Source: Roseiarcus sp963829505 (GTDB lineage: Bacteria > Pseudomonadota > Alphaproteobacteria > Rhizobiales > Beijerinckiaceae). Taken from it: a stretch of 64,000 nt of DNA. A model generated the notes under the pieces. The model ran no database searches, was not told the origin of the DNA, and saw only the letters and a list, made by a program, of their open reading frames with translations. Of the stretch, positions 55,570 through 64,000 are shown in pieces (within the stretch, counting starts at the first letter, position 1; each line of letters opens with the position of its first letter). A program made the translations under genes and the position numbers. Location: the NCBI GenBank assembly GCA_963829505.1, contig CAWHIL010000001.1:1550001-1614000 (forward strand), read 5' to 3'.

Positions 55570-56565
55570 TTACTTCGCCATCGCCTTGTCGGTGACGGCG
55601 GTCGTAAAGGCGCCGACGGGGGCCTTCGAGATGACCGGGTCGGAGCCGCCCTTGAGCAGCGTCTGCACGGTGCGCTCGTAGTCGGCCTTGTCGAGCCTGC
55701 CGTCGGACCCGGCGGTGAGCTTGTTGATCTCGCCCATCATCTGGGTCTGATGGTGCTCCGTCTGGGCGCCGGTCGAGTCGGCGTCGAGGACGAATTTGAC
55801 CGCTTCGTCGGGATGCGCGCGGGCGTAGTCCCAGCCCTTCATCGACGCCCTGACGAAGCGCGCCATCTTGTCGACGAAGGCCGGATCCTTGAGCTTGTCT
55901 TCCATCACGTAGAGGCCGTCCTCGAGCGTCGAGACGCCCTCGTCCTCGTATTTGAAGACGACGAGCTGCTCGGGCTTGTAGCCGGCGTCGATCACCTGCC
56001 AGTACTCGTTGTAGGTCATGGTCGAGATGCAGTCGGCCTGCTTCTGCAGGAGCGGGTCGACGTTGAAGCCCTGCTTGACGACCTTGACGCCGCCGGGCGA
56101 GCCGTCGGTCTTGAGGCCGAGCTTGCCCATCCAGTTCAGGAACGGATACTCGTTGCCGTAGAACCAGACGCCGAGCGTGCGGTCCTTGAGATCGGCCGGG
56201 CTCTTGATGCCGGTGTCGGCGCGGCAGGTGAGTTCGAGGCCGGACTTCTTGAACGGCTGGGCGATGTTGACCATCGCCGCGCCCTTCTCGCGCGCGGCGA
56301 GGGCGGCCGGCATCCAGTCGATCACGACATCGGCGCCGCCGGCCGCGAGCACCTGCTCGGGCGCGACGTCCGGGCCGCCGGGCTTGATCGTCACGTCGAG
56401 GCCCTCGGCGTCGAAGAAGCCCTTGTCCTTGGCGACGAAATAGCCGGCGAACTGCGCCTGCGTCACCCATTTGAGCTGCAGGGTCACCTTGTCCTTGGCT
56501 TCCGCCGGGAGGGCCCCTGCGGCGACGAGCGCCGCCGCGATACCGGCAATGGTCAATGCTTTCAT
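55570..56565 (-). CDS. NMT1/THI5-like ABC transporter substrate-binding protein
   Basis: 331 residues with a signal peptide (MKALTIAGIAAALVAAGALPAEA). The mature protein starts VTLQLKWVTQAQFAGYFVAKDKGFFDAEGLDVTI, the family signature. Members bind pyrimidine precursors, pyrimidines or related heterocycles. With the dihydropyrimidinase and carbamoyl amidohydrolase upstream in the operon, a pyrimidine, hydantoin or similar ligand is likely. It is the last gene of the operon, 157 bp after the permease. Confidence 0.9.
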   Translation of the reverse strand: MKALTIAGIAAALVAAGALPAEAKDKVTLQLKWVTQAQFAGYFVAKDKGFFDAEGLDVTIKPGGPDVAPEQVLAAGGADVVIDWMPAALAAREKGAAMVNIAQPFKKSGLELTCRADTGIKSPADLKDRTLGVWFYGNEYPFLNWMGKLGLKTDGSPGGVKVVKQGFNVDPLLQKQADCISTMTYNEYWQVIDAGYKPEQLVVFKYEDEGVSTLEDGLYVMEDKLKDPAFVDKMARFVRASMKGWDYARAHPDEAVKFVLDADSTGAQTEHHQTQMMGEINKLTAGSDGRLDKADYERTVQTLLKGGSDPVISKAPVGAFTTAVTDKAMAK

Positions 56566-56722
56566 GTTCTCGTCTCTCCGCTAGATCGGGCGCCCTCGCC
56601 CTCCTCACAACCAAGATTGCAGAAGTTGTCATACGACCGCAACAGCCTCGATTTCGGGAAGCGAGGCGGGGTCCGGATCTGATGCGACGCCACGATTACG
56701 GTGAGCGCCTGGAGTGCGAGCC

Positions 56723-57499
56723 TCATGTCTCCCTCGCGCGGAAGGACGGGTGCCAGAACGTCGCCCGCCGCTCGATGAACGAAACGAGCGCATAGAAGAG
56801 CGAGCCGGTCACCGCCGCGACCAGGATCGCCGCCCACACCATGTCGATGCTCAGGTGCCCGACCTCGGTCGAGATGCGGAACCCCAGGCCGACGATCGGC
56901 GTGCCGAAGAACTCGGCGACGATGCCTCCGATCATGGCGAGCGTCGTGTTGATCTTCAGCGCGTTGAAGATGAAGGGCAGGGCGGACGGCAGGCGGAGCT
57001 TGAGAAGCGTCTGCCAGTAGCCGGCCGCGTAGGTCTTCATCAGGTCCCTCTCCATGGCGTTCCCGCTCTCCAGGCCCGCGACCGCGTTCACGAGCATCGG
57101 GAAGAAGGTCATCACCACCACGACGGCCGCCTTCGACGGCCAGTCGAAGCCGAACCACATCACCATGATCGGCGCGATGCCGACGATCGGGAGCGCCGAC
57201 ACGAGATTGCCGAGCGGCAGGAGGCCGCGCTGCAGGAAGAGCGAGCGGTCGACGAGCACGGCGACCGCGAGACCGGACGCAGAGCCGATGCAATAGCCCG
57301 CGAGCACGCCTTTGATCGTCTGCCGGAAGTCGGCGGCGAGCGTCGGGATCGAGGCTATGAAGCGCGCCGCGATCGCCGAGGGCGGCGGCAGGATGATCTC
57401 AGGCAGATGCGCCGCCCGGACGGCAAGCTCCCAGAGCGCGAGGATCGCAAGCCCGAACAGGAACGGCGGCACGAGCTCGGTCATGCGCCGGTCGATCAT
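56723..57499 (-). CDS. ABC transporter permease (SsuC/TauC type), second subunit
   Basis: 258 residues, ATG 57499 overlapping the previous permease stop (ATGA). About six helices; the family loop is ESGNAMERDLMKTYAAGYWQTLLKLRLPSALPFIFNALKINT. Together with its neighbour it would form a heterodimeric channel. ATG 57484 is an alternative start. Confidence 0.9.
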   Translation of the reverse strand: MIDRRMTELVPPFLFGLAILALWELAVRAAHLPEIILPPPSAIAARFIASIPTLAADFRQTIKGVLAGYCIGSASGLAVAVLVDRSLFLQRGLLPLGNLVSALPIVGIAPIMVMWFGFDWPSKAAVVVVMTFFPMLVNAVAGLESGNAMERDLMKTYAAGYWQTLLKLRLPSALPFIFNALKINTTLAMIGGIVAEFFGTPIVGLGFRISTEVGHLSIDMVWAAILVAAVTGSLFYALVSFIERRATFWHPSFRARET

Positions 57500-58362
57500 G
57501 GACGGAACCCCATGCGATGGCCGGAGACGCGGGCCGCAAAACCGATCACGCCGACAATCGCGCCCGAGAGCGCAGCCGCGGCGAAGAGGGCGGCCCAGAT
57601 CTGAACCGTCTGCCCGTAATAGGAGCCGGCGAGCAGCCGCGCGCCGAGGCCCCCGTCCTCGCTCTTGGTCACTTCGGCGACGATGGCGCCGACGAGCGCC
57701 GCCGCCGCGCCGATCTTCATGCTGGCGAAGAAGAAGGGGGCGCTCGCCGGCGCGCGCAGCTTCGTAAACGTCTGCGGCTGCGAAGCCGAGTAGGTGCGCA
57801 TGAGGTCGAGCTGAAGCGGATCGGGCGAGCGGAACCCTTTGACCATGCCGACGGTCACCGGGAAGAACGACAGATAGGCGGCGATCGCGGCCTTGGGCGC
57901 GATGCCGGTGATGTCGAACTGGGCGAGGATGACGACGATCATCGGCGTCAGGGCGATGATCGGCACCGTTTGCGATGCGACGAGCCACGGCGTCAGCGAC
58001 CGGTCGAGCCAGCGCACCGAGACGATGACGACCGCAAGCCCGATGCCGAGCGCGGCGCCGATGACGAACCCGATCAGCGTCTCCTCGAGCGTGATGAGCC
58101 CATGATAGACGAGGCTGCGCTTCGAGGTCGGCGGGGTGGCGAAGGTGAGCTTCCAGAGCTCGGCCACGACCTGGTGCGGACCCGGCAGCTTCGGCCGGTC
58201 CATGTTGAGCGAATCGATGGCGAGGTCCCCAGCGGTATAGTCGGACCGGCCGGCGTTGGCGTAGAGGTCCCGCTGAAGGGGCGCATTCATGAGCATCGCC
58301 GCGACATACCAGACGGCGATCACCGCGATGACGACGGTCACGATCGGCAGGACGGACTTCAC
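57496..58362 (-). CDS. ABC transporter permease (SsuC/TauC type), first subunit
   Basis: 288 residues starting at GTG 58362, overlapping the small secreted gene by four bases; GTG 58365 is equally possible. An N-terminal helix (VLPIVTVVIAVIAVWYVAAML) is followed by a long periplasmic loop of about 70 residues and then the permease domain with DLMRTYSASQPQTFTKLRAPASAPFFFASMKIGAA. The long loop distinguishes it from the other permease. Confidence 0.9.
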   Translation of the reverse strand: MKSVLPIVTVVIAVIAVWYVAAMLMNAPLQRDLYANAGRSDYTAGDLAIDSLNMDRPKLPGPHQVVAELWKLTFATPPTSKRSLVYHGLITLEETLIGFVIGAALGIGLAVVIVSVRWLDRSLTPWLVASQTVPIIALTPMIVVILAQFDITGIAPKAAIAAYLSFFPVTVGMVKGFRSPDPLQLDLMRTYSASQPQTFTKLRAPASAPFFFASMKIGAAAALVGAIVAEVTKSEDGGLGARLLAGSYYGQTVQIWAALFAAAALSGAIVGVIGFAARVSGHRMGFRP

Positions 58363-58670
58363 CACGCGCCGCCCCACGGATTGTTGAGGAGCTGAGTGTC
58401 GAAATCGGTTGCGTTGCAGCGGCGGTCGACCGTGACGTCGACCCGATAGACGTAGGTCTGCGGCCCGAAGACGTCGACCTCGAAGCGGAGCCTCCGCGGA
58501 TCGAGGGCGAAGGCGCTGCCGGGCGAAGTGACCTGGCCGATGGCGGGCGTGCGCTCGATATGCGCCATCGCGGCCTGCCTCGCCTCGGGGGCGCAGGCGC
58601 CGACCGGCTGGGCGAAGACGGGTTGGGAAAGGATGAGCGAGGCGGCGGCGGCGAGGAGGGGACGTTTCAT
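58359..58670 (-). CDS. Small secreted protein inside the NMT1-type transporter operon
   Basis: 103 residues with a signal peptide cleaved after VFA and a mature part of about 83 residues with two cysteines (VGACAPEA, RRCNATDF). It starts 6 bp after the ATPase gene and overlaps the permease gene. No family is recognised. Its exact fit in the operon suggests that it is expressed and works in the periplasm with the transporter. Confidence 0.72.
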   Translation of the reverse strand: MKRPLLAAAASLILSQPVFAQPVGACAPEARQAAMAHIERTPAIGQVTSPGSAFALDPRRLRFEVDVFGPQTYVYRVDVTVDRRCNATDFDTQLLNNPWGGAW

Positions 58671-58676
58671 GGATCG

Positions 58677-59516
58677 TCATCCGTCATAGGAGTGACCCGC
58701 ACGAAGTCCGTGGCGCACGCGGTTGGCGATCGCCAGGAACTCAGGCGTCTCGCGGATCTCGAGCTGCCTGTCGCGGGGAAAGTTGCACTCTATGACGTCG
58801 GTTATGCGCCCCGGCCGCGGCGACATGACGACGATGTGAGTCGACAGAAACACCGCCTCCGGAATCGAATGGGTGACGAACAGAACGGTCTTGCCGGTGA
58901 CCTCCCACAGGGTGAGGAGCTGCTGGTTCAGCATGTCGCGCACGATCTCGTCGAGCGCCCCGAACGGCTCGTCCATGAGCAGGATGTCGGGGTCGAAGGA
59001 GAGCGCGCGAGCGATCGAGGCGCGCTGCTGCATGCCGCCCGAAAGCTGCCAGGGGAACTTGGCGCCGAAGCCCTGAAGATTGACGAGTTCGAGCCCCTTC
59101 CTGACCCGCTCCTCGCGCTCCTCTCTCGAATAGCCCATGATCTCGAGCGGCAGCGCGATGTTGCGCGCCACCGTTCGCCACGGATAGAGCGCCGGCGCCT
59201 GGAACACGTATCCATAGCAGCGCTTGAGCCGCGCCTCCGCCGCGCTCATGCCGTCGACCCTTATGTCGCCTTCGGTCGGCGCCTCGAGATCGGCGACGGC
59301 GCGCAAAAGCGTCGTCTTGCCGCAGCCCGACGGCCCGATGAACGAGACGAACTCGCCGCGCGCCACCTTGAGGTTGACACGGGCGAGCGCCTCGACGGGA
59401 CCGTCGCGGGTCTCGAACCTCAGCGACACGTTGCTGATGTCGATCGCCGGCTCGGGCGGCGGCGTCGCCAATGCGGGGCTCGCGCCGGCCGGCTTCTGAA
59501 TTGACGCCGTGTCCAT
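58677..59516 (-). CDS. ABC transporter ATP-binding protein (SsuB/TauB type)
   Basis: 279 residues. Walker A GPSGCGKTT, Q-loop VFQAPALYPW, signature LSGGMQQRASIARAL, Walker B ILLMDEPFGALD and H-loop FVTHSIPEAV are intact. A Pro/Ala-rich extension of about 22 residues precedes the domain. It energises the two permeases that follow, and starts 18 bp after the dihydropyrimidinase gene. Confidence 0.93.
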   Translation of the reverse strand: MDTASIQKPAGASPALATPPPEPAIDISNVSLRFETRDGPVEALARVNLKVARGEFVSFIGPSGCGKTTLLRAVADLEAPTEGDIRVDGMSAAEARLKRCYGYVFQAPALYPWRTVARNIALPLEIMGYSREEREERVRKGLELVNLQGFGAKFPWQLSGGMQQRASIARALSFDPDILLMDEPFGALDEIVRDMLNQQLLTLWEVTGKTVLFVTHSIPEAVFLSTHIVVMSPRPGRITDVIECNFPRDRQLEIRETPEFLAIANRVRHGLRAGHSYDG

Positions 59517-59534
59517 CGCGCTGCCGGCCTCTCT

Positions 59535-60962
59535 CTAGCGCGCCACCGCGCGCGGCGCGGTGAATTCCTTGAAGCGCCTCAGCGCCCGCGCGTCGGCCGC
59601 CAGGGGCTCGCGCTTCACGAACCGGCCGCGCCCGATCTCCGCCTGCACCCGTCCGTCGCGGAACACGACCTCGCCGCGCGACAGCGTGTAGCGCGGAAGG
59701 CCTGTCACCTTCATGCCCTCGAACACGTTGTAGTCGATGACCGATTGCTGTGTCTTGGCCGAGATGGTCTTCTTCGCCTTCGGGTCCCAGACCGCGATGT
59801 CGGCGTCGGCGCCCTCGGCGATCAGACCCTTCCTCGGATACATGTTGAGGATCCTGGCGCTGTTGGTCGACGTCACCGCGACGAATTCGTTGGGGGTGAG
59901 GCGGCCGGTCTCGACGCCGTGGGTCCAGAGGACCGGCATGCGGTCCTCGAGACCGCCGGTTCCGTTCGGGATCTTGGTGAAGTCGCCAATCCCCATCTCC
60001 TTCTGCTTCGTCGTGAAGGAGCAATGGTCGGTCGCGACCACCTGGAGCGAGCCGGCGCGCAGGCCGTTCCAGAGGTCCTCCTGATGGAGTTTGTCGCGGA
60101 AAGGCGGCGACATGACGCGCCGCGCCGCGTGCTTCCAGTCCTTGTCGTAGTACTCGCTCTCGTCGAGCACGAGATGCTGGATCAGCGGCTCGCCGTAGAC
60201 GCGTTTTCCGAGCGCCCGGGCGCGCGCGATCGCCTCGTGCGCCGGGATGCAGGAGGTGTGGACGATATAGATCGGGCAGCCGGCCTGATCGGCGAGCATG
60301 ATGGCGCGGTTGGCCGCCTCGCCCTCGACGTCGGGCGGACGGGAAAGCGCGTGACCCTCCGGCCCGGTGATCCCTTTTCGCAGATAATGCGCCTGAAGCG
60401 CGGCGACGAGGTCGCCGTTCTCGGCGTGGACGAGCGGCATGGCGCCGAGCTCGGCGCAGCGGACGAAGGAAGCGAACATCTCCTCGTCGTTGACCATCAG
60501 CGACCCTTTGTAGGCCATGAAATGCTTGAAGGTCGTGACGCCCGCCTTCACGACCCTGGCCATGTCCTCGCGCACGCTGTCGTTCCAGTAGGTGACGCAC
60601 ATGTGGTACGAATAGTCGGCGACCGCGTTCTTCGACCGCTCGTTCCAATCGGCGAAGGCCTCCATCAGCGGCTGGTTGCGGTTCGGGATGCAGAAGTCGA
60701 CGACCATCGTCGTGCCGCCGGAGACGCCCGCCTTCGTGCCGCTCTCGTAATTGTCGGCCGAGTTCGTGCCCATGAACGGCATGTCGAGATGGGTGTGCGG
60801 ATCGATCCCGCCGGGCAGGATCATGCAGTCGCCAGCGTCGAGCGTGCTGTCGCCCGAAAGCTTCTCGCCGATCTCGACGATGGTCTCGCCTTCAATTCTG
60901 ACGTCGGCCTTATAGCTGCGGTCGGCGTTGACCACGGTGCCGCCCTTGATGACGATCGACAT
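59535..60962 (-). CDS. hydA: Dihydropyrimidinase / D-hydantoinase
   Basis: 475 residues. Metal ligands PHTHLD near residue 58, the lysine that is carboxylated in FKHFMAYKG near residue 150, and ATDHCSF near residue 315 are all present. It opens the ring of dihydrouracil, dihydrothymine or hydantoins. The next step, hydrolysis of the N-carbamoyl product, is encoded by the adjacent gene (24-bp gap). Dihydropyrimidine dehydrogenase (PydA) is not in the window. Confidence 0.95.
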   Translation of the reverse strand: MSIVIKGGTVVNADRSYKADVRIEGETIVEIGEKLSGDSTLDAGDCMILPGGIDPHTHLDMPFMGTNSADNYESGTKAGVSGGTTMVVDFCIPNRNQPLMEAFADWNERSKNAVADYSYHMCVTYWNDSVREDMARVVKAGVTTFKHFMAYKGSLMVNDEEMFASFVRCAELGAMPLVHAENGDLVAALQAHYLRKGITGPEGHALSRPPDVEGEAANRAIMLADQAGCPIYIVHTSCIPAHEAIARARALGKRVYGEPLIQHLVLDESEYYDKDWKHAARRVMSPPFRDKLHQEDLWNGLRAGSLQVVATDHCSFTTKQKEMGIGDFTKIPNGTGGLEDRMPVLWTHGVETGRLTPNEFVAVTSTNSARILNMYPRKGLIAEGADADIAVWDPKAKKTISAKTQQSVIDYNVFEGMKVTGLPRYTLSRGEVVFRDGRVQAEIGRGRFVKREPLAADARALRRFKEFTAPRAVAR

Positions 60963-60986
60963 GTCTTTCTGTCTCCTCAGTTCCGC

Positions 60987-62234
60987 TCAGGCGACGATCT
61001 CGGCGCGTTCGAGGGCTGCGTGCATGAGCACGTTGGCCCCGGCCGTCGACCATTCCTGTTTGATGTCCTCGGTCTCGTTGTGGCTGATCCCGTCGACGCA
61101 GGGCGTGAAGACCATCGCCGAAGGGGCGATCCGCGCCATGTAGCAGGCGTCGTGGCCGGCGCCCGAGACGATGTCGCGGTGGCTGTAGCCGAACCGCTCG
61201 GCGCCGCGCCGCACCGCCTCGACACACGCGGTCTCGAAGGCGACTGGCGCGTAGTAGAAGATCTGCTTCATGTCGCAGGCGAGCCCGATCGTCCTCGTGA
61301 TCGCCTCGACGCCCTCTTTGAGCGCGGCGTCCATCTCGGTCAGCGTGGCGTCGACGGGATGGCGGAAATCGACGGTCATGAACACTTCGCCCGGAATCAC
61401 GTTGCGCGAATTGGGGTAGGGGTTGAGCATGCCGACCGTCGAGACGGCGAGCGGCGCCTTCGACAGGCCGATGCGGTTGACGAGTTCGACGATCCTGGCC
61501 GCGCCGAGAAGGGCGTCCTTGCGGCGCGGCATGGGCGTCGAGCCGGCATGGCTCTCAAAGCCGGTCAAGCGAATTTCGTACCAGCGCTGGCCCTGGCCGT
61601 GCGTGACGACGCCGACGTCGCAGTTTTCCATTTCCAGGATCGGGCCCTGCTCGATGTGCAGCTCGAAATAGGCATGCACAGGGCGTCCGCCGACCGGTTC
61701 GTCGCCCTTGAAGCCAATGCGCTGAAGCTCGTCGCCGAGCGTCTTGCCCTCCGGATCGACGCGCGAATAGGCGAAATCCTTCGTGTAGACGCCGGCGAAC
61801 ACGCCCGACGACACCATCGCAGGCGCGAAGCGGGAGCCTTCCTCGTTGGTCCAGTTGGCGACCTCGATCGGATGGCGCGTCCTGATCTTCAGGTCGTTCA
61901 GCGAGCGCACGACCTCGAGCGCGCCAAGCACGCCAAGCACGCCGTCGAATTTGCCCCCCGTAGGCTGGGTGTCGAGGTGGCTGCCGATGACGACGGGCGG
62001 AAGGCTCTCGTCCTCGCCCCGGCGCCTTGCGAACATGTTGCCCATCTCGTCGACCTTGACCGTGCAGCCGGCCGCTTCGCACCAGCGCTTGAACAGTTCG
62101 CGGCCCTGCTTGTCGAGATCGGTCAGCGTCAGCCGCTTGCATCCGCCCTTCGGCGTCGCGCCGATCCTGGCCATCTCCATCAGCGAATCCCAGAGGCGCG
62201 GACCGTTGACGCGGACGTTGGAGAGATCGGACAT
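60987..62234 (-). CDS. M20 N-carbamoyl amino acid amidohydrolase (beta-ureidopropionase / allantoate hydrolase type)
   Basis: 415 residues. Zinc-ligand motifs SHLDTQPTGGKFDG and NEEGSRF, then ELHIEQGPILE, ESHAGSTPM and SGAGHDACYMA are complete. It hydrolyses N-carbamoyl-beta-amino acids to the amino acid, CO2 and ammonia, following the dihydropyrimidinase. It is the first gene of the minus-strand operon and lies opposite the RutR-like regulator. A role in allantoate breakdown is less likely given the neighbour. Confidence 0.93.
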   Translation of the reverse strand: MSDLSNVRVNGPRLWDSLMEMARIGATPKGGCKRLTLTDLDKQGRELFKRWCEAAGCTVKVDEMGNMFARRRGEDESLPPVVIGSHLDTQPTGGKFDGVLGVLGALEVVRSLNDLKIRTRHPIEVANWTNEEGSRFAPAMVSSGVFAGVYTKDFAYSRVDPEGKTLGDELQRIGFKGDEPVGGRPVHAYFELHIEQGPILEMENCDVGVVTHGQGQRWYEIRLTGFESHAGSTPMPRRKDALLGAARIVELVNRIGLSKAPLAVSTVGMLNPYPNSRNVIPGEVFMTVDFRHPVDATLTEMDAALKEGVEAITRTIGLACDMKQIFYYAPVAFETACVEAVRRGAERFGYSHRDIVSGAGHDACYMARIAPSAMVFTPCVDGISHNETEDIKQEWSTAGANVLMHAALERAEIVA

Positions 62235-62268
62235 CGCAGATTCCTCGATTTGACAAACGCTAGACTAG

Positions 62269-62288
62269 GTTTGACCAATCGGTCAAAC
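62269..62288. promoter_or_regulatory. RutR-like operator between the divergent amidohydrolase and TetR genes
   Basis: GTTTGACC-AATC-GGTCAAAC, an 8-bp perfect inverted repeat with a 4-bp centre. It closely resembles the E. coli RutR site (TTGACCA-N2-TGGTCAA). It is 35 bp upstream of the amidohydrolase start and 40 bp upstream of the TetR start, so one dimer could repress both. Confidence 0.75.
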
Positions 62289-62327
62289 GACGCCAGTTTA
62301 GGCGAAACGCTCACCGAAACGGCGCCC

Positions 62328-63014
62328 ATGGACGATCTTTTTCGCAGCCGCGGCAGCCGGGAGGAGTCCACGCGTCAAGGCGAGGTTCGGGACGCTGCGC
62401 GCAAGCCGCGTCCGGCCATTCGCGAGGAAAACATGCGGACGCTGCTCGAAGCGGCGGAGGCAATATTCGCGGAACAGGGATTCGCAGGGGCGACCACCGC
62501 GGCAATCGCCAGACGGGCCGGCGTGCCCAAGGCGAACCTCCACTATTACTTCGCCACCAAGGAGGCGCTCTATCGGGCCGTGATCGAGCGGGTGCTGATC
62601 GCCTGGCTCGCGGCGGCGCGCTCGTTCGAGGCGAGCGAGGATCCGCGCGAGGCGCTCTCGGCCTATATCGGCGCCAAGATGGACCTCGCCCGCGCCATGC
62701 CGCTCGCCTCGCGCATCTGGTCGGCCGAGATCATGCGCGGCGCGCCGGTCATCCAGGATTTTCTCGACACGACGCTGCGAGAATGGGTCGGCTCGCGCGA
62801 GCGCGCCGTCAAGGGCTGGATCCGAGCGGGCAAGCTGAAGCCGATCGACGCGAAGGCGCTCTTCTACATGATCTGGGCGACGACCCAGCACTACGCCAAC
62901 GCAGGCCACGAGATCGCGACGCTGAACGGCGGCCGGCCGCTCGACGACGCCGCCTTCGAGCGGGCGAAGCGGCAGGTGATCGACACGATTTTGAGCGGGG
63001 TCGCCGCGCGATGA
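62328..63014 (+). CDS. TetR-family regulator, RutR-like
   Basis: 228 residues from ATG 62328. The helix-turn-helix is AIARRAGVPKANLHYYFATKEALYRAVI. The C-terminal ligand domain (DLARAMPLASRIWSAEIMRGAPVIQDFL, KLKPIDAKALFYMIWATTQHYAN) strongly resembles RutR, which binds uracil and controls pyrimidine use. A charged 25-residue leader precedes the domain. Context and operator support control of the pyrimidine catabolic operon. Confidence 0.9.
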   Translation: MDDLFRSRGSREESTRQGEVRDAARKPRPAIREENMRTLLEAAEAIFAEQGFAGATTAAIARRAGVPKANLHYYFATKEALYRAVIERVLIAWLAAARSFEASEDPREALSAYIGAKMDLARAMPLASRIWSAEIMRGAPVIQDFLDTTLREWVGSRERAVKGWIRAGKLKPIDAKALFYMIWATTQHYANAGHEIATLNGGRPLDDAAFERAKRQVIDTILSGVAAR

Positions 63015-63129
63015 CCTCGCCCGTCAGGCGGCGACGAGATTGAGCCAACCCTCCAGGTGCACGGAAGCGCCGTCGCTCAGAGTTTCCGGAGGAGGGGCGC
63101 GGGCGAACTCTCGCCTATCCCCTCGGCCG

Positions 63130-63375
63130 CTATTTCCCGCAGCGCTTGTCGAGCATGCGCGCCGAACTGTCGCCCTTGAAGCCGACGTTCTCGAGTTCGG
63201 ACGCCCCGACCTTGAGGTAGCCGTTGAGCGACCAGCTTCCATCGGGATTGTGCTGCCAGGCTGCGCACGGGATCTTGTCGGCGTCGGCGGGCCAATTGTC
63301 GACCGTGTAGGTCTCGGCGCGACAGGGTGAGAGACAAACCAGAAATGCGACGACGGCGAACGGAACGAGGCGCAT
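63130..63375 (-). CDS. Small secreted protein with two cysteines
   Basis: 81 residues: a signal peptide (MRLVPFAVVAFLVCLSPCRA) and a 60-residue mature part containing KIPCAAWQHNPDGSWSLNG and DKRCGK, which may form a disulfide. The family is not recognised. It stands alone between the TetR gene and a DUF2934 gene. Confidence 0.7.
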   Translation of the reverse strand: MRLVPFAVVAFLVCLSPCRAETYTVDNWPADADKIPCAAWQHNPDGSWSLNGYLKVGASELENVGFKGDSSARMLDKRCGK

Positions 63376-63534
63376 GAGCTTCCTGTTTTATGGAGGCGCT
63401 CAGCCGGGTGGCCAAACGCAAGGCGGCGGCCGTTCGGCCGCTCCTTGTTTATGCCGAAAAATATGAGGTCGAGGTAGCCCTCGCGCGTCGGCGCCTTCTC
63501 CGAGAGAAACTCGGTCTTACGACGCGGCTTCAGG

Positions 63535-63879
63535 TCAAGGCTTGCGCTTGACGGGCGCCTTGGGCTTCGCGGCGGGCTGAATCTCGGCCTTTTTCGCCGG
63601 CGCGGGCGCCGCCTCGACCGGCTTCGGTTTGACGGCCTGGGGCTTCACGGGCGCCTTCGGCTCGGCGGGCTTGTCGGCTTTCGCCTTGGCGGCCGATGGA
63701 TTGCTCGCCGATTTCGATTCCGCCGCGAGCTCTTTCGCGACGACGCGGAGCCGCCGGGTCTCGGCTTCGTATTCCTCGATCGCGGCGTGCCAGAAGCGGT
63801 CCGACTCCCCGTTTGGTCGCCCCGCCAGCTCCCAGAGGTGGTAGGCGATCTCCTTTATGCGCCCGTCTCGATCTTTCAT
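63535..63879 (-). CDS. DUF2934 protein with Lys/Pro/Ala-rich tail
   Basis: 114 residues. The N-terminal 40 residues (RIKEIAYHLWELAGRPNGESDRFWHAAIEEY) form the DUF2934 motif, a short helical segment of unknown role common in rhizobia and relatives. The remainder is a low-complexity Lys/Ala/Pro tail resembling histone-like linkers, which may bind nucleic acid (inference). Confidence 0.8.
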   Translation of the reverse strand: MKDRDGRIKEIAYHLWELAGRPNGESDRFWHAAIEEYEAETRRLRVVAKELAAESKSASNPSAAKAKADKPAEPKAPVKPQAVKPKPVEAAPAPAKKAEIQPAAKPKAPVKRKP

Positions 63880-64000
63880 CCTCGCACCCTTGCGAAATAC
63901 GGCGCAACTCGCGCCTGAAAATATGCGGCGCAGTTTGCGACAGCCAGCGCGGTTGCGTCAAATTAAGCAAACGTCGCAGATGGGGCGGCCATTGGTCGAA

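Noticed and set aside
59745..62327. Long plus-strand frame opposite the dihydropyrimidinase and amidohydrolase genes, running into the TetR gene
   Set aside because: The part before 62328 is the antisense of two well-supported enzymes and is Arg/Asp/Val-rich without motifs. Only the TetR part is real.

Overview
The window is GC-rich DNA with dense genes, many ATGA-type overlaps and opposite-strand shadow frames. It reads as a chromosomal segment of an alphaproteobacterium, most likely of the order Hyphomicrobiales. The basis is the rsfS-rlmH-envC-ctpA block, a PodJ-like polarity protein, cysteine-free L31 next to an ABCB-type exporter, a RutR-type regulator, and several dispersed palindromic intergenic repeats of a kind common in that group. 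I cannot name a genus.

Left part (1-8 kb, minus strand): an uncharacterised uptake and catabolism operon. It holds a TMADH/N-methylproline-demethylase-like flavoprotein (frameshifted), an ornithine cyclodeaminase homologue, an ATP-grasp ligase, and a peptide-type ABC importer whose last permease runs off the window. Next (8.2-17.5 kb, plus strand) is a near-complete aerobic carbon monoxide dehydrogenase cluster, coxC-M-S-L-D-E-F-(small membrane ORF)-G. CoxL carries the form I active-site loop AYRCSFR, so CO oxidation as an energy source is likely. A TrmO-like gene and a frameshifted VOC protein follow.

18.8-26 kb holds an aromatic catabolic region: a 3-hydroxybenzoate 4-monooxygenase-like flavoprotein, a MarR regulator, a crotonase, a feruloyl-CoA synthase-like ligase and an amidohydrolase, interrupted by a VapBC-type toxin-antitoxin pair. 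27.3-36.6 kb is core: rsfS, rlmH, envC-like (frameshifted), two tandem ctpA paralogues, a secreted protein, a PodJ-like protein and a MerR regulator. Then comes cmk, immediately preceded by a striking array of four decayed copies of its own 5' end, three of them in 513/514-bp tandem units. An MFS transporter and a 1.2-kb mosaic of intergenic repeats follow.

42-52.4 kb is mixed: a PfkB kinase, a pirin, a DUF559 nuclease flanked by inverted repeats, an ABC exporter, a HepT/MNT toxin-antitoxin pair, rpmE, an NlpC/P60 protein, an AidB-like flavoprotein and a zinc-ribbon metallopeptidase. 52.5-55.4 kb is a ribose-type sugar ABC importer. 55.6-63 kb is a pyrimidine/hydantoin-type catabolic operon: an NMT1-like ABC importer with two permeases and a small secreted protein, a dihydropyrimidinase and an M20 carbamoyl amidohydrolase. 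It diverges from a RutR-like TetR gene, with a 20-bp RutR-like palindrome between them.

The two points most worth attention are the cmk fragment array and the fact that all three frameshifts in the window (near 6833, 17987 and 29354) can be explained by one extra adenine inside a GANTC site, the CcrM methylation target. The second point raises the possibility that these genes are intact in the cell and only broken in the assembly.
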